Shown here in pieces: positions 37,535-48,280 of a stretch of DNA of 64,000 nt. Below the pieces are notes generated by a model that was not told the DNA's origin, did no database searches, and saw only the letters and a list, made by a program, of their open reading frames with translations. Position numbers and translations under genes: made by a program. Source of the stretch: Lobosporangium transversale. Taxonomy: Eukaryota > Mortierellomycota > Mortierellomycetes > Mortierellales > Mortierellaceae. Position 1 is the first letter of the stretch. Every line of letters starts with the position of its first letter. The DNA is taken from assembly GCF_002105155.1 (NCBI RefSeq), contig NW_019028998.1, forward strand, positions 186,001-250,000. Reading direction: 5' to 3'.

Positions 37535-38402
37535 CTTTTGTGCGTTTGCTTGTTGCTCCACATTTACAACAACTATGCGTCTTTGACTCTTAATCAAAAG
37601 TATCGGGCCGTTTTTATTAATGTGCTTGCCGGTATGGCCCGGTTCATCTAGTCGCGACCTCACAATTACAGACATCTTGAACAATGAACATGTTGCCCGT
37701 GTTTGCAGGCTTTCTCTCCCTTCGTTCTACCTTCTAGGAACGCACAGGGCATACACCTTGGTCGTTATGGTTCATTTCCCAGACCACACCTTTTATTTTA
37801 AAACTACTCCATATCCTGGATCCCGATATGGGAACTAAGAAAAGATCCTAATCTTTGTCCTCCTATTGTCAAAGTGGATAAACACAAAGGCCACGAGTGA
37901 CAGAAATCCTTGCATGCGACATCATGGGCGATGCAAAATCAAATATATTTAGAGCATTCTGTCCCTCTTTCCGCTATTTTATGCGAGGACAAGGTTGAGC
38001 CAAAGACTTTGGGCAAAAAAAAAAAATATTGGCGATGCAAATTCATCATGTTCAGAAAAAAAGTTGGCATGGCTTGAACATCCATTCATCTATCGCTTTT
38101 CAATCTCCCTAATCTCTGTCCTTCTCCCCTATACATACTCCACACCACGTTTCTATTGTGGTTATCAGCCCCACCGCGTGTGAATACACCAGTTAGTCCT
38201 AATATTCTCCGCGTGTTATCCTCGTTGAAAGTCTACCTGTCTATTACCTATCTATCTCATTCATATCACTAGTACAAGTTTTCATATTTACTGAACAGGC
38301 ACTTCATCCAACATCCATCGTTATAATTAATTCCACTCTACCGAAACATCGCCCCAGTCAGCAACGACCTCCTCTTTACTGTCCGCATTTCTTTCTTCAG
38401 GC
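37294..38402. promoter_or_regulatory. divergent intergenic region (LPD1 / kelch gene)
   Basis: This 1.1-kb spacer between divergent starts has an A tract at about 37508-37534 and a C/T-rich stretch from about 38080 up to the kelch gene ATG. Near 37638, GCCCGGTTCATCTAGTCGCGA loosely resembles the arm of the inverted repeat at 33950; I do not call an element here. No gene is seen. Confidence 0.4.
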
Positions 38403-40503
38403 ATGTCTTCAACACTTCCGCAACACCCGACAGTCCCAAAGGGCACAGATATACCCGAACCAGTGGGAAAAATGGCCTATGCCAGTGACGACAGTCAACT
38501 GTTTATCCAGGGTGGCTCTTATGGTTCTGAAAACAAAATATCCAGCGCCTTTAGTCTTAATCTCACTTCCGACTGGTCAGTCGAGGATCCTGCTTGGAGT
38601 AGGCTTGAATTAATTGAAAACTTCTACGGCCAGTCAGGAGTAATGAATCTGGGACGCTTCATAGCCTTTGAAACCGGAAATAACCAAATTAATGTGTCTA
38701 TCTATTCCAAACACTGGGAACGACTAAATCTCTCTCCATCTTTCAACACACCCGACCCAGTGATTGTATCTCGTCAAGATGGGATGGTGTACTTTTTGGG
38801 CAAAAAGGGAGAGGCTCTCTTCATGGACACGAAAAATTGGACCTTTTCGAATTTTAAATCTCCTACATTTGATACATTTGAGCCTACAGGGCAAAGTGCT
38901 TCATGGTCAGCCTATAAAGAGAGCATTTTGATCCCCATCTTCAACGACACAGATGTTGACGTGCATATGTATAATACAAGCTCTCACATATCGCGACCAC
39001 TAAACACAGCTAAAAACCTCAAGATTACGCCTCGGACAGGCTATTGTTTTGTTCCATGTAAGGAGTTTGATATCGGCTTGAAGTTATGATGAATAGATTT
39101 GCAGGCATAATAAGCGAACCGTATTGCTTTTCATAACCCTTGGGATGTACTATAGGTAATGATGGGAAGCAATACTACCTCTTTGGAGGCAGAAACGACA
39201 CTGCAGTATTCGACGACTTGTACTTACTGGATTTGGAGGAAAATACATGGACGCAGCTCGATAACTCTCGCTCTAGTAGATCTATGATGGCATGCGCTGT
39301 CAGAGAAAAGACTTTGGTAGTTTGGGGAGGCAAGTCAACTTGATTGCAAACTACTTGGTGCACCATCGTATAAACTAGGGAAGAATCAAGTTTCTGATAA
39401 CTTTGAATCAACAATCCCTTTTTTTTCTGCGATTAATAGGTTTTTTAGACACGGATAGCACAGCTGTGTCGGATAATAAGCCATTGGTATTCAACGGTAT
39501 TGAATGGGTCACTAAGTACACTGTAACAGGATCTTCAGGAATACCCACCAGGCCCTTTCCGTCCCCCGTAATCCCGTCAACACCCTCCAGCTCCAATGGC
39601 ATAAATGTAGGCATCATTGTTGGTGGCGTCATAGGAGGGGTCGCATTGATAGCACTTGTTGCAGGGCTATTGTTCTATTTAAGAAGGCAGAGGCATCGTT
39701 CTGCAGGGGGTAGCAAAACAACCGTCAAGAAATCAACGCTGAATGACGAGAGTGGTCTCCGAACCTTAGAATTAGGTGGCTACACGACCATCCCATCGCC
39801 CTTCATCTCGGATGAGACATATAACCCACAACAGATGACGCCCTACGCTGCACCGCATGTATCTGGACCGTTGCCGATGATAGAGCATGTTGCAGCATCG
39901 CGAGCGCAGCAACAGCAAATATCACCAGTTCTCTCTCGACCCATCGACACTCTATACCAACGGGATCAGTCGCAGATGTCACAAACCTCCGGAATATCGT
40001 ATGCTTCCATTATTCAGTCGCCATTCGAGGTAGAGCCTCCGGTAGGCCCCCAGCACCCGCTGCTCCAGCAGTCCAGGCATCTTCCGTCGCATCAAAATTC
40101 GCCCACTGGATATCCTTTACAACCAATTTCACAGCTACCAGCATCATCAAATTCATATGCAGGCCCCCTTGGCTACGGTGGGCAAGATGGCAACTATGAT
40201 GAACGGGTGGCAATAATGCCCAGGTCCATGGAGCCTGCTACCGTGGATCTGATCCCTATCAGTGCCAGTGAAGCGGGTGATGATGAAGGTAGCCAGGCGT
40301 CACGATCAAATTCAATAGTGTCCAGTCGATTACCTGAATCCGCAGTGCAATCTGCACCTACACGTATAAAAAGCCATAAAGTTAATAATGTTGAGGCAGC
40401 AGGCAATAGAGGTGACGATAACTGGCCAAATAATAATTTAAGTGGACCTGAGGATAGTCGACGCGACTCAAGCGAGTCACTTACGTATCTTGATATTGAA
40501 TAA
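38403..40503 (+). CDS. kelch-repeat single-pass membrane protein
   Basis: The three exons are 38403-39057, 39156-39329 and 39440-40503, giving 630 aa. The N-terminal part is a divergent beta-propeller-like region. A clear kelch unit is QYYLFGGRNDTAVFDDLYLLDLEENTWTQL followed by VVWGG. A Pro/Ser-rich stalk then leads to one membrane span (VGIIVGGVIGGVALIALVAGLLFYL) and a basic stop-transfer (RRQRHR). The cytosolic tail of about 260 residues is Gln/Pro/Ser-rich. This architecture is common in Mortierella-type fungi (recall) and suggests a surface adhesion or sensing role, which is inference. No signal peptide is evident at the chosen ATG. Intron 2 has a GC donor (GGAG|GCAAGT at 39330); GT alternatives break the frame. 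Confidence 0.75.
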
Positions 40504-40524
40504 ATATTACATACGCCTCTCTTT

Positions 40525-40927
40525 ATTTTTGATAACCAGAGCCCTAAAGGTCATGGGAATTTTTTGCTACACTCTACACTATAGATAATAAACAGCTATT
40601 AGAAGTAGACTCTATAAATGGGTTGCCCTATTACTAAGGGCGCCCAGCCGTTCCATTACTGTCAGTTCTAATTGTCGCCGATAGCTCCCTCGCTACTCTT
40701 TGGTCAGCTTCCGCCCTGATCGCTTTCACGTCAGCTGTTCGTCGTTATCTCAGGGTAGGTCCTAAGAAATCACCTCTGCTACATCTGTGCTACCCAACAC
40801 AGGTACGTCCCCTGGCGCGTTTGCTCACAGAGGTGATGCCTTTAGTTCTTTCCCAGTCGACAGTGACTTTACAGCGTCTGTTCCAGATCTCAGTCCTTTG
40901 CACCTCCAGAGTTCCCCAAGGGTTTGC
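40525..40927 (-). mobile_element. LINE 3'-end fragment, diverged, outermost of a stack
   Basis: GATAACCAGAGCCCTAAAGG at about 40531 and the following sequence track the 3' end of the larger LINE, including the part equivalent to its C-terminal coding region (ACATCTGTGCTACCCAACACAG, GCGCGTTTGCTC, GTGACTTTACAGCGTCTGTTCCAGAT). Divergence is much greater than for the 19888 copy, and no frame survives. It lies just 20 bp past the kelch gene stop. Minus-strand orientation. Confidence 0.65.
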
Positions 40928-41258
40928 TTTTTTTTTTTTTTTTTTTTTTTTTTTTTCGTGTTAACAAGAACCCACGGAAGCGAGGAATTTATTTCATAAT
41001 CTCGCTCTAAATCAATTATATCGCCCTCAAATCCACTGGCATGTGGATCCAAATCTTGCGGGGTTGGTCTGAAACTTCTACTTGGATTCCGTCAAACTTT
41101 GTGATCATCGCTGTCTTAGTCGAGTCGGTGGATGGGGAGATGTACCGCTGGTTCGGCCGGGGGGTGGAATATATACCTAAGACGTGTGGCCAGCCAGGCG
41201 ACTTAGGGTAGTGTACCCACGATCTTAGCCTTAACGGAAAACACTAGGCTGCCTCGAA
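40928..41258 (-). mobile_element. second LINE-like 3'-end fragment in the stack
   Basis: It begins with a 29-nt T tract (40928-40956), then GTTAACAAGAACCCACGG, similar to the GATAACAAGGACCC terminus of the neighbouring LINEs. Further matches fade, so this may be another subfamily. It ends where the T tract of the next LINE starts. Same minus-strand orientation as its neighbours. Sequence inside (about 330 bp) is otherwise unrecognised. Confidence 0.5.
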
Positions 41259-41469
41259 TTTTTTTTTTTTTGATAACAAGGACCCTCAGGGTCATGGGAT
41301 TTATTTTCTACACTCTATGAACAAAATGCTCCAGAAACTATAGTCAATAAACAGCTATTACTGCACAAACGACAAGAGCCGCTGTATCCATGATTTCATA
41401 AACCCTGACCGCCGTGGTTGGTACTCAAAGTCCACCTTTCCGACGTGGCCTGTTGCGCAACGCGACAAA

Positions 41470-42965
41470 TTATCCGCTATCCATAGTCATCAAAAACTTC
41501 ATTCCACCTAGCCGCTCCATCACGTCCAGTTTGGTTTTCCCAAGGTAACTGTCCCGGACTCGGTCATCCGCGATCTTGTAGATCTCTTTTACATTCAGCT
41601 TCTGTCTTTGTCTGAGGGAAGGGACAAGGAAATCATTGCTACTACGTCTGTGCTCCCCAACACAGTTGCGTCCTCTAGCGCGTTTGCTCGTAGCAGTGAT
41701 TCCACGAGCCTTTTCCCATTCAACGGTGACTTTACACCGTTTGTTCCAGATTTCTGTATGACCGAATTCCTCTATGGCCTTGACGAAGCGCCCTGCCATA
41801 TATGTAGCTATCCTTGTTGTTGTCTTGAAGCCAACTTTCCAACTCTGAGCAATGGACTTGGGCGTAAGTCCATGGTAAATGTCCTGCACAGACCAATCTG
41901 GTGTGTGCTCTCTCTCTTCCTCATCATCGCCGTTCCTATCACCATGGCGTCGTACTTCTCGCACACCATCGATATGCATCTCCAGAGTTTTCCAAATGTA
42001 GTCCTCCTCTGCCGCAGTAAAAGTTGGCTCTTTTGTCCTTGGTGGGTCTACACCTCTCTCTCTGGCCCTTTGTGCTTGCTCCTGCACTGCTTTCAACTCT
42101 TTCCTCCATGTCCTCTCCCCTATCACATTCACATTTTGGATTATCTCCTTCCACTTCTCGGCCTGAGTCTCCATCGTCCTTGGACATCTCCAGATGTGCG
42201 ATGTGTCTTCATCCTCTGTCCCACACACTCTGCAGTTGCCATCTTCATAAAGGTCCGGCCTCCAGTGTCTCATATATGACTGTGTAGGCAACATTCCATG
42301 GAGTTTCTTGATTCTGTGCGCTCGCTTTTGGCAGTCCGCTGGGCTGGTGAAGAGTCCTTTCGGTAGGTTGCTATCATGAACAATGTTCATAGTAGCTCGC
42401 CAATCAATTTTTGTCCAATCCTTAACATGCTCCTGCGTCCTGTTCTGGGCGATCCAAGTGTGATGTGTACGAGTTGTTGACTGTAACTTAAGGATCTGCC
42501 TTAAGTCATCTTCCGCTGGTACACCGTTGAACTTTGCATGGCAGTACATGTCATTATGCTCCGTTATGTTGATATCCCATAGCTCGCCATAATGTCCATG
42601 TTTGCTGCTTCGTCCGCTTCTTCGTTCCCTCTATTGCCGGCATGTCCTTTGACCCACTCGACCGTGACTTCCGATCCTTGTTGAATAAATGCGTTGTGTA
42701 TAGCTGCCCACCATACTGCATACGGTGATCTAATACGTTGTCGCAACGTGCTATCCACTCTGCCTCGGACCAATGCTCGGAATTGAGTCACAACTGCGCT
42801 GTTATCAAGTCGGATTGTCATAGGTCTGTTTCGTGGGCTGATAAGTATTCCTGCCAACAAACCAGCTAGCTCTGCCTTTGTCGAGGATGCGTTGCCTGCT
42901 ACTCTACCAGATAGCGCAGTGTAAAACTCACCCTCTTGTGTCTGGACTACCACACCAAATGCCAA
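41470..42965 (-). pseudogene. LINE RNase H remainder and zinc-knuckle C-terminal region
   Basis: Two open segments carry the distal coding region. 42965-42564 holds most of RNase H, and 42549-41470 holds the C-terminal part with CxxC-H-C. They are separated by a frame break near 42560, where one frame reaches a TAA and the neighbouring frame continues. The C-terminus (KLDVMERLGGMKFLMTMDSG) is nearly identical to the end of the truncated copy at 19888-20432, which shows the two belong to one family. A 3' UTR of about 200 bp follows. Confidence 0.75.
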
Positions 42966-45472
42966 CTTACTCTTTCAGTGCCAATATCTTTGAGAGATCC
43001 ATCCGTATAAATGACATTACCCGGCTGGGTATTGTACCGTTCCCTTTGGCGTTGGATTTTCTCCTCGGTATTGGCACTAATGATAACTCCATTTGTGTCC
43101 CTGGCTAGGCCTCTGTTGACTTCAGGGATCACTTTTAGGCACGGTGTCTCGTTGGAATCCAGGTCGACTTTTGCTCTCCTTAGCAGAGCTTGCTCGCTCA
43201 GACCCTCATATCTCCTTGTGTTCTGGGTCCGGCGTCTCCTCGCTTCTTCGCGGGCTCGCATGCGTTCACTATGCCTTCGCTCTCGGTCCTGGTGGCGTTC
43301 TGCTCTTCTGACTATGGCATCTAACTTTGCTCTTTGTCGCCTAAGATTATGTTCTCTGGTTGCTCTGCGCGCCTCTTTCATAACAGCTCCTCGTCTCTTT
43401 TTCCGCTCCTTCTGTTGATCTAGAATCCACTTAATTCCAATTGGTGGCTCAACAGCTTGATTAGCCGGTGATACTGTCAAAGTTCTGTTCGCTGCCTCAT
43501 CTTTTATGAATTGGTTGAGTGCACGAATCGCTTCTCGATCTTCGTCTTCTGTATCCCCGTCTACCGAGCTGACATAACTACTGTCGCTGTTGCTGTCATC
43601 ATCACTGACGTCTAAGAGTGCCAGTTTCCTCCTGTTCCATTCTCTTGCATGCCTACCCACATAATCGTTGTCGAAGCAAAAGTTTTGAAGTTGGTTGAAC
43701 CAGAATGGCGAAACTTTAGGCCCTCCGTAACGGGTCCTGAATGCGTGCCATGAGATCATGTCCTCCTTATCATCCGTAAGTATTTGATCCACAAAGTATA
43801 CCATACGCTTGGTGAGCGCCTTCCATACGTGTGGTAATTCTCCGTTTAGCCATTTCCATGTCGAGAGAGCGTTGTGTGGGAGACCAAATTCGGCTGCGAT
43901 CGATAGGTCGAAAGTAATGTTACGATTCTTCATTTCTTCACAAACATTCGATATAAAGTTGTGGCGATACTTTTTGACACGATGTGGCTCCAAAGTTGGC
44001 GAGACTTCCATCTTATTCCTGTGCTGCAGCATCAGTACTCGTGTCCGACATATCCGTCCCATTACATTGCTGTCATTAAGTCGAAGCGCCAGGGTAGATA
44101 TTTGTTCTTCCGCTTGAGCGTTCGCCAAGTCTTTGATGGCATACAATCTATTGTGGTTCATAGTGCTGTTTGGCGTAGTTGATGGCATACGTGCTTTCCG
44201 CTTACACAGTGACATATACTTACCAGTCATCTTCTGTAGGAACGTTGGTGGCAACATTTGGGCCGAAATCCTATACAGCACCTTTGGGATGAGCACATTA
44301 TTGACAATATACGTTGTCTGCCGATCTGTCAGGGCTTTGGACCGGAGAATGTTACAGGTCGTTTCTATTTCCTGCTCCACTATTTGCTGTGTTGCTGTTG
44401 GATTTCCTGTTGCTGTGACCCAAACACCAAGAATCCGTACCGATTCATTCTTTTCCACTGGTCGGATCTCTTCTGTAGGTGTCCCAAATTTCAGCGTGCT
44501 CCTCCTATCCTGCTTGCTGTTGATACAGATGACCTGCGTTTCCTTGGCGTTCACTTCCACCCCGTTAAGAATGAAGAATGTCGTTGCAATGTCAAGTATC
44601 TCCTGCATATGTGCTTTGGAGTCCGATATCCATGTAGTATCATCCACGAAAGCAAGGCCAGTAACTGATGGTGTCCCTCTTGGTCCCTCTAGACTATATC
44701 CAGTGCTACTGTCTATAATTTCACACAGGAGTGCATCATATGCTACTCTCCATAAAAGCGGACATTCCACTCCACCTTGATCCAAACCGCACTCTGGATG
44801 ATACTCGTCAGTTGGTCCGTATTCAGTAATCACCCTGTTCACTTTGGAAATGGCGATGTTTTCACATAGGCGTATGAACTGTTCAGGGACCTGGAGCCGT
44901 CTTAGTCCGCGAGAAAGCATCCCATCGGGGGCGCAGTTGACAGAGTCGAAACACCGTTTCATGTCTTGGAGCACAATCCACTGTTCTTTCTTGAACTCTC
45001 TTGCGTCTTCCATTGCCGCTTGCAGGATATGGATTGGATCCTTAGTGGTAGTACCTTTAAGAACAGAGAAGTTTGGTCCTCGTAGAATATCGTGCCTGGC
45101 CATGATCGCGCTTAACCTATTTGTTATTACTGCAAACATTATTTTCCGTGCGTGCTCCAACAAAGCTATCGGCCTTACCTCTGCCATGTTTCCTGACCAT
45201 TCTGGAGCTTTTGGTATGCAATAGAGGAGCCCCGTCTTCCAATCCTTGGGGACGTCTTCTTGCACGATAGTGGCACTTATGATTTGGAAGAGGATAAAGA
45301 GCCCCTGCGGTCCTTGGTGTTGGATCATTTCGTTCGTAATGCCTGACACACCAGCTGCCTTGTTTTTGGGTGCATCCAGGACCACAGCTGAAAACTCATT
45401 TCTGCTTGAGTCACAACTATCTATGAACAAAGGGCTTGCCCATCCTGACCCGAGCGGAGCAGTTGAGTATAT
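42947..45472 (-). pseudogene. LINE reverse transcriptase reading frame (N-terminally truncated)
   Basis: This is the longest open part of the LINE. It carries RT fingers/palm motifs in the right half and an Arg/Glu-rich, partly coiled region near its end (AIRALNQFIKDEAANR, then KERKKRRGAVMKEARR). It runs into the first strand of RNase H (NVIYTDGSLKD) and then stops after a frame shift, since the rest of RNase H (AFGVVVQTQEG...) lies in another frame immediately downstream. No start codon is needed to explain it; the 5' part is simply missing. Confidence 0.8.
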
Positions 45473-45546
45473 TCAGAATGTCACGTGAAGCCGCTTGAAC
45501 TATCATAATTATATACCGGGACACTCAGCAGGTTATGAAACCATAC

Positions 45547-45618
45547 GGGGTTGTAGCTCAGTGGTAGAGCGCTCGCTTTGCATGCGAGAGGCCCGGAGTT
45601 CAATCCTCCGCTGCTCCA
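45547..45618 (+). tRNA. tRNA-Ala (anticodon TGC)
   Basis: This is a 72-nt cloverleaf, intronless. The acceptor is GGGGTTG against CTGCTCC with one T-T mismatch (position 6-67) and discriminator A. The D stem is GCTC/GAGC. The anticodon stem is CTCGC/GCGAG with loop TTTGCAT, giving TGC (Ala). The T arm is CGGAG-TTCAATC-CTCCG. A T6 run at 45625-45630 can terminate RNA polymerase III. CCA is not encoded. The truncated 5' end of the 4.2-kb LINE lies about 70 bp upstream. Confidence 0.9.
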
Positions 45619-45647
45619 TCGAACATTTTTTCCTCCTTGTAGGAAGG

Positions 45648-45920
45648 TGGATAAATCTATTTAGCAGCCCATATCAAATATAGTAATTTTTGCCATTATT
45701 TGGCAGCCTATTTTTTGGGCAGCCAAATAATGTTTTGCAAAACTAATTTGAAAGGATGAAGTTATTTGTACGGCCCCCGTGCAAATAAATTTTTGCTTAT
45801 AAAAAAAATTATTTGCACTGCCCCGTACACACTCTATTTACACTGCTCCCCCCGTACAAATAAAAAAAAGTTATTTGCACGGGGGGTCTTTTTTTTATTT
45901 GCACGGGGTCTCTTTTTCAT
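45648..45920. repeat. partial inverted-repeat-element end plus palindromic unit B
   Basis: 45650-45720 (AAATCTATTTAGCAGCCCATATCAAATATAG in outline) matches the left end of the 20655-21247 element, with the same order of GGCAGCC motifs. From 45755 comes unit B: GTTATTTGTACGGCCCCCGTGC, then TTATTTGCACTGCCCCGTAC, a T/A-rich spacer and CACGGGGGG. Part of it (45808-45918) forms the left arm of a long inverted repeat with 47317-47430. Confidence 0.65.
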
Positions 45921-47430
45921 CTACAAGCAGCAACGTGTATCCTACAGACTACATGATTCTGGCTTTATATAAATAAGTGGAGGTGAGTTTAGAGTAGAGA
46001 GGGGTCTGGAATTATTACTGGTGGAAGTTGCAGCGCCGTGGGAGCTGCCAAACAGCTCATTTGTGACATACAAAAATACTACCATTAGACCCATATAGCG
46101 TATACGATGATTTAAATTACCACTCACGTGGGGCAGACAAGAACCCTCTCTTTGTCCTCCTTCTTAGTTGGTGCAATGTTTTAACCTAATTGATATAACT
46201 TATTATGTAATATGGAGCTAAAGTTCAATAAATTTACCCTTTTATTAATGAGGCAATGTGGATAATCACTGAAGTTTTTGGGCAGTACAGGCTGAGGGAA
46301 AACGGCAAGAAATAAGATTGAAGACAGTGCTTCTCTTCATTACCATTTCAAGTGATTGTACAATATGAAGCTGGTCCTTTAGACGCAGTGAGCATCTACA
46401 TGTGCTGCTGAGTATGCAATACTGCGTGCTAAAGACGAACCAAGGTAAGTTGGCTATGATAATAAACTTGGAATGTAATGAGACAAAACTAAGGATTGTT
46501 GCGATTAGCAGTCATTTATATGGGTTTTTACTATAGCTAAGGTTTTTACCCTTTTTATTTAACGAAGATCCCTGGATCATAATAAAGACATCTTTTTTTC
46601 GTTCTCGCTAATTATTATGACCCTGGCATATTTCAATAACAGAAAAGAATATTTATGTCTCTTTTCTATCACTATTAGTCACGGTTATGCTATTAAAGTA
46701 TTTTAGCCACTAAGATATAGAGATATAGGTGATTGTGCACGTTCGGCTTTGAGTGCGAACTGTCACCAACTATCAAAAGACAAGTAATATCGGGTAAGAA
46801 GATAGATATTCCACAAAATAAGCTGAGGTCTACCCATTGCATTTTGATGAATTTGATAAACAGAAAGGGAAAAGAAAGAGAGTAGGTAGTAACACGGCAC
46901 GCTATACATCGTAGAAATGAGTATGATTGTATGATTGTTTGTATATCTACCGAAACAAACTACACGTTAGAGGTTCCTAATAACTGAACTCATCGTTGTG
47001 TGCTTAATAGTGTACGGAAATACCTAAGATATATGCACGCGTTAAATGAAAGAAAGCATCAGGGAACCATCCACAATCTATAACAATGCAACCAACAAAA
47101 GTGCAAAGTAAAGCTGCATAGTATATTTCAATTATAGATAGATCATTTGTAATTCTGTATTTAGTCCCAGAGTCGCATAAAGAATGCCAACATCTACTCT
47201 GAGCTACATACGACCTTGATTAGATAAATATTCTGGTCAGTATTTGATGCTTAGGCAGCGGCTCTAGATCTAAGCCTGTGTCGTGGAAGGCTTCCTGGTT
47301 ATGGTGTTTAGGGCTGAAATAAAGACCCCGTACAAATAAAAAAAAAGACCCCCGTGCAAATAATTTTTTTTTATTTGCACGGGGGGAGCGGTGTAAATAA
47401 GGTGTGTACGGGGCAGTGCAAATAGATTTT
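45808..47430. repeat. fold-back structure: ~110-bp inverted arms around a 1.4-kb non-coding core
   Basis: The left arm 45808-45918 and the right arm 47317-47430 are reverse complements with few differences. Both read TTATTTGCACTGCCCCGTAC, an ACAC-TATTTACAC segment, GCTCCCCCCGT, CAAATAAAAAAAA, TTATTTGCACGGGGG and ACGGGGTCT in order. The core of about 1.4 kb has no open frame beyond 60 codons. Unit C (about 47157-47315) lies just inside the right arm. Further unit B copies outside the right arm (47436-47520, 47700-47780) include two adjacent direct repeats of GCAAATAAGAGGTGTACGGGC. Type of element unknown. Confidence 0.65.
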
Positions 47431-47780
47431 TTAAATATTTGTACGGCCCCCATGCAAATAAGAGGTGTACGGGCCCGTGCAAATAAGAGGTGTACGGGCC
47501 CGTGCAAATATCTTTTTTCAATTTGGAAAAGATTGATTGCCTTGTTGCACTCACCATGTAATTACAAATATTAGTGTTTGTCAGAAAGAGTAAAACCCAT
47601 ATGAATAAGTTGCGCTTCGGATAGAGCGACGACAATTGGACTTGAAATGAGTGACTTTGCTTACAGTACCAAGGTATCAACATAAAGAAACACCCCGTTA
47701 TATATATATATATATTTTTTTTTATTTCCATGGGAGGAACAGTGTAAATAAGGTGTGTACGGGGCCGTGCAAATAACTAC

Positions 47781-48280
47781 ATCCAAATATATTGTAAAAA
47801 TATGGTCGCCGTCGCTGCAAAGGAAAAATGGGTCCAAATGAGAACCACCCATTGCCATTTTTATTGTGTTTACTGTCTTCATCCTGATTCGCTGCTGGCA
47901 TTATACATGTCTTCTCTCAATGGCGCGGTTTTATTGATCTTTCATAATAATCAACATGCATTGCAGCGACGACAAAAAAAGGGCGGCTCAGTCTAATCGC
48001 ATTACCAATAGTGAATATTAATAACTAATGCTTCCTTCTTGCATTCTTGAGGAGGAAGAGCTGTCATATATTTCGTCTAAATGGACATTATCAACAACAC
48101 ACGCAGTATACAAAGCAGTTTTCATACAGCGATACAAGATCCTGTTCTGATATCCTATTGCTAATTTATCCTGCGGATCATGTCTATTCATAAAATTGCT
48201 TTCTTATAGCTGGGGCATAAAGAGATCAAAAAACTCGCTGCATGATTATTTAACCAAGGCGTAATATTTTAATGCAATGC
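47781..48280. other. intergenic, no gene seen
   Basis: This is the spacer between the repeat island and the flavin reductase-like gene. I see no repeat unit, open frame with domains, or RNA gene here. Confidence 0.4.

Larger units (their letters stand above)
41259..45475 (-). mobile_element. non-LTR retrotransposon (LINE) with RT and RNase H, 5' truncated and frame-broken
   Basis: A T tract at 41259-41271 marks the poly(A) 3' end. Coding runs right to left from about 45472. Reverse transcriptase motifs are present in order: KNKAAGVSGIT, IPKAPEW...RPIALLEH, DMKRCFDSV, CGLDQGGVECPLLWR and the catalytic AFVDDTTW. A basic Arg-rich region follows. An RNase H-like domain spans YTDGS, STKAELAGLL, RLDNSAVV and NEEADEAAN. 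A C-terminal zinc-knuckle-like CRVCGTEDEDTSHIWRC lies near 42230. No endonuclease domain is left, since coding begins just before RT, so the copy is 5' truncated. Two frame breaks (about 42960 within RNase H and about 42560 after it) make it inactive. C-terminal RNase H suggests an I/Tad-like clade; this is inference. Confidence 0.9.

Noticed and set aside
41608-42279. Long + strand open frame over the LINE
   Set aside because: It is the antisense of the LINE C-terminal coding region and shows no domain of its own.
43809-44780. Other long + strand frames opposite the LINE reverse transcriptase
   Set aside because: These are shadows of the RT frame; no independent motif was found.
41221-45540. 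Target-site duplication around the 4.2-kb LINE
   Set aside because: I compared the flanks at 41230-41258 and 45475-45540 and saw no convincing direct repeat; earlier LINE pieces on the left confuse the boundary.
47436-47520. CRISPR-like or satellite array
   Set aside because: There are only two adjacent direct repeats of about 25 nt without spacers, part of the palindromic unit B.
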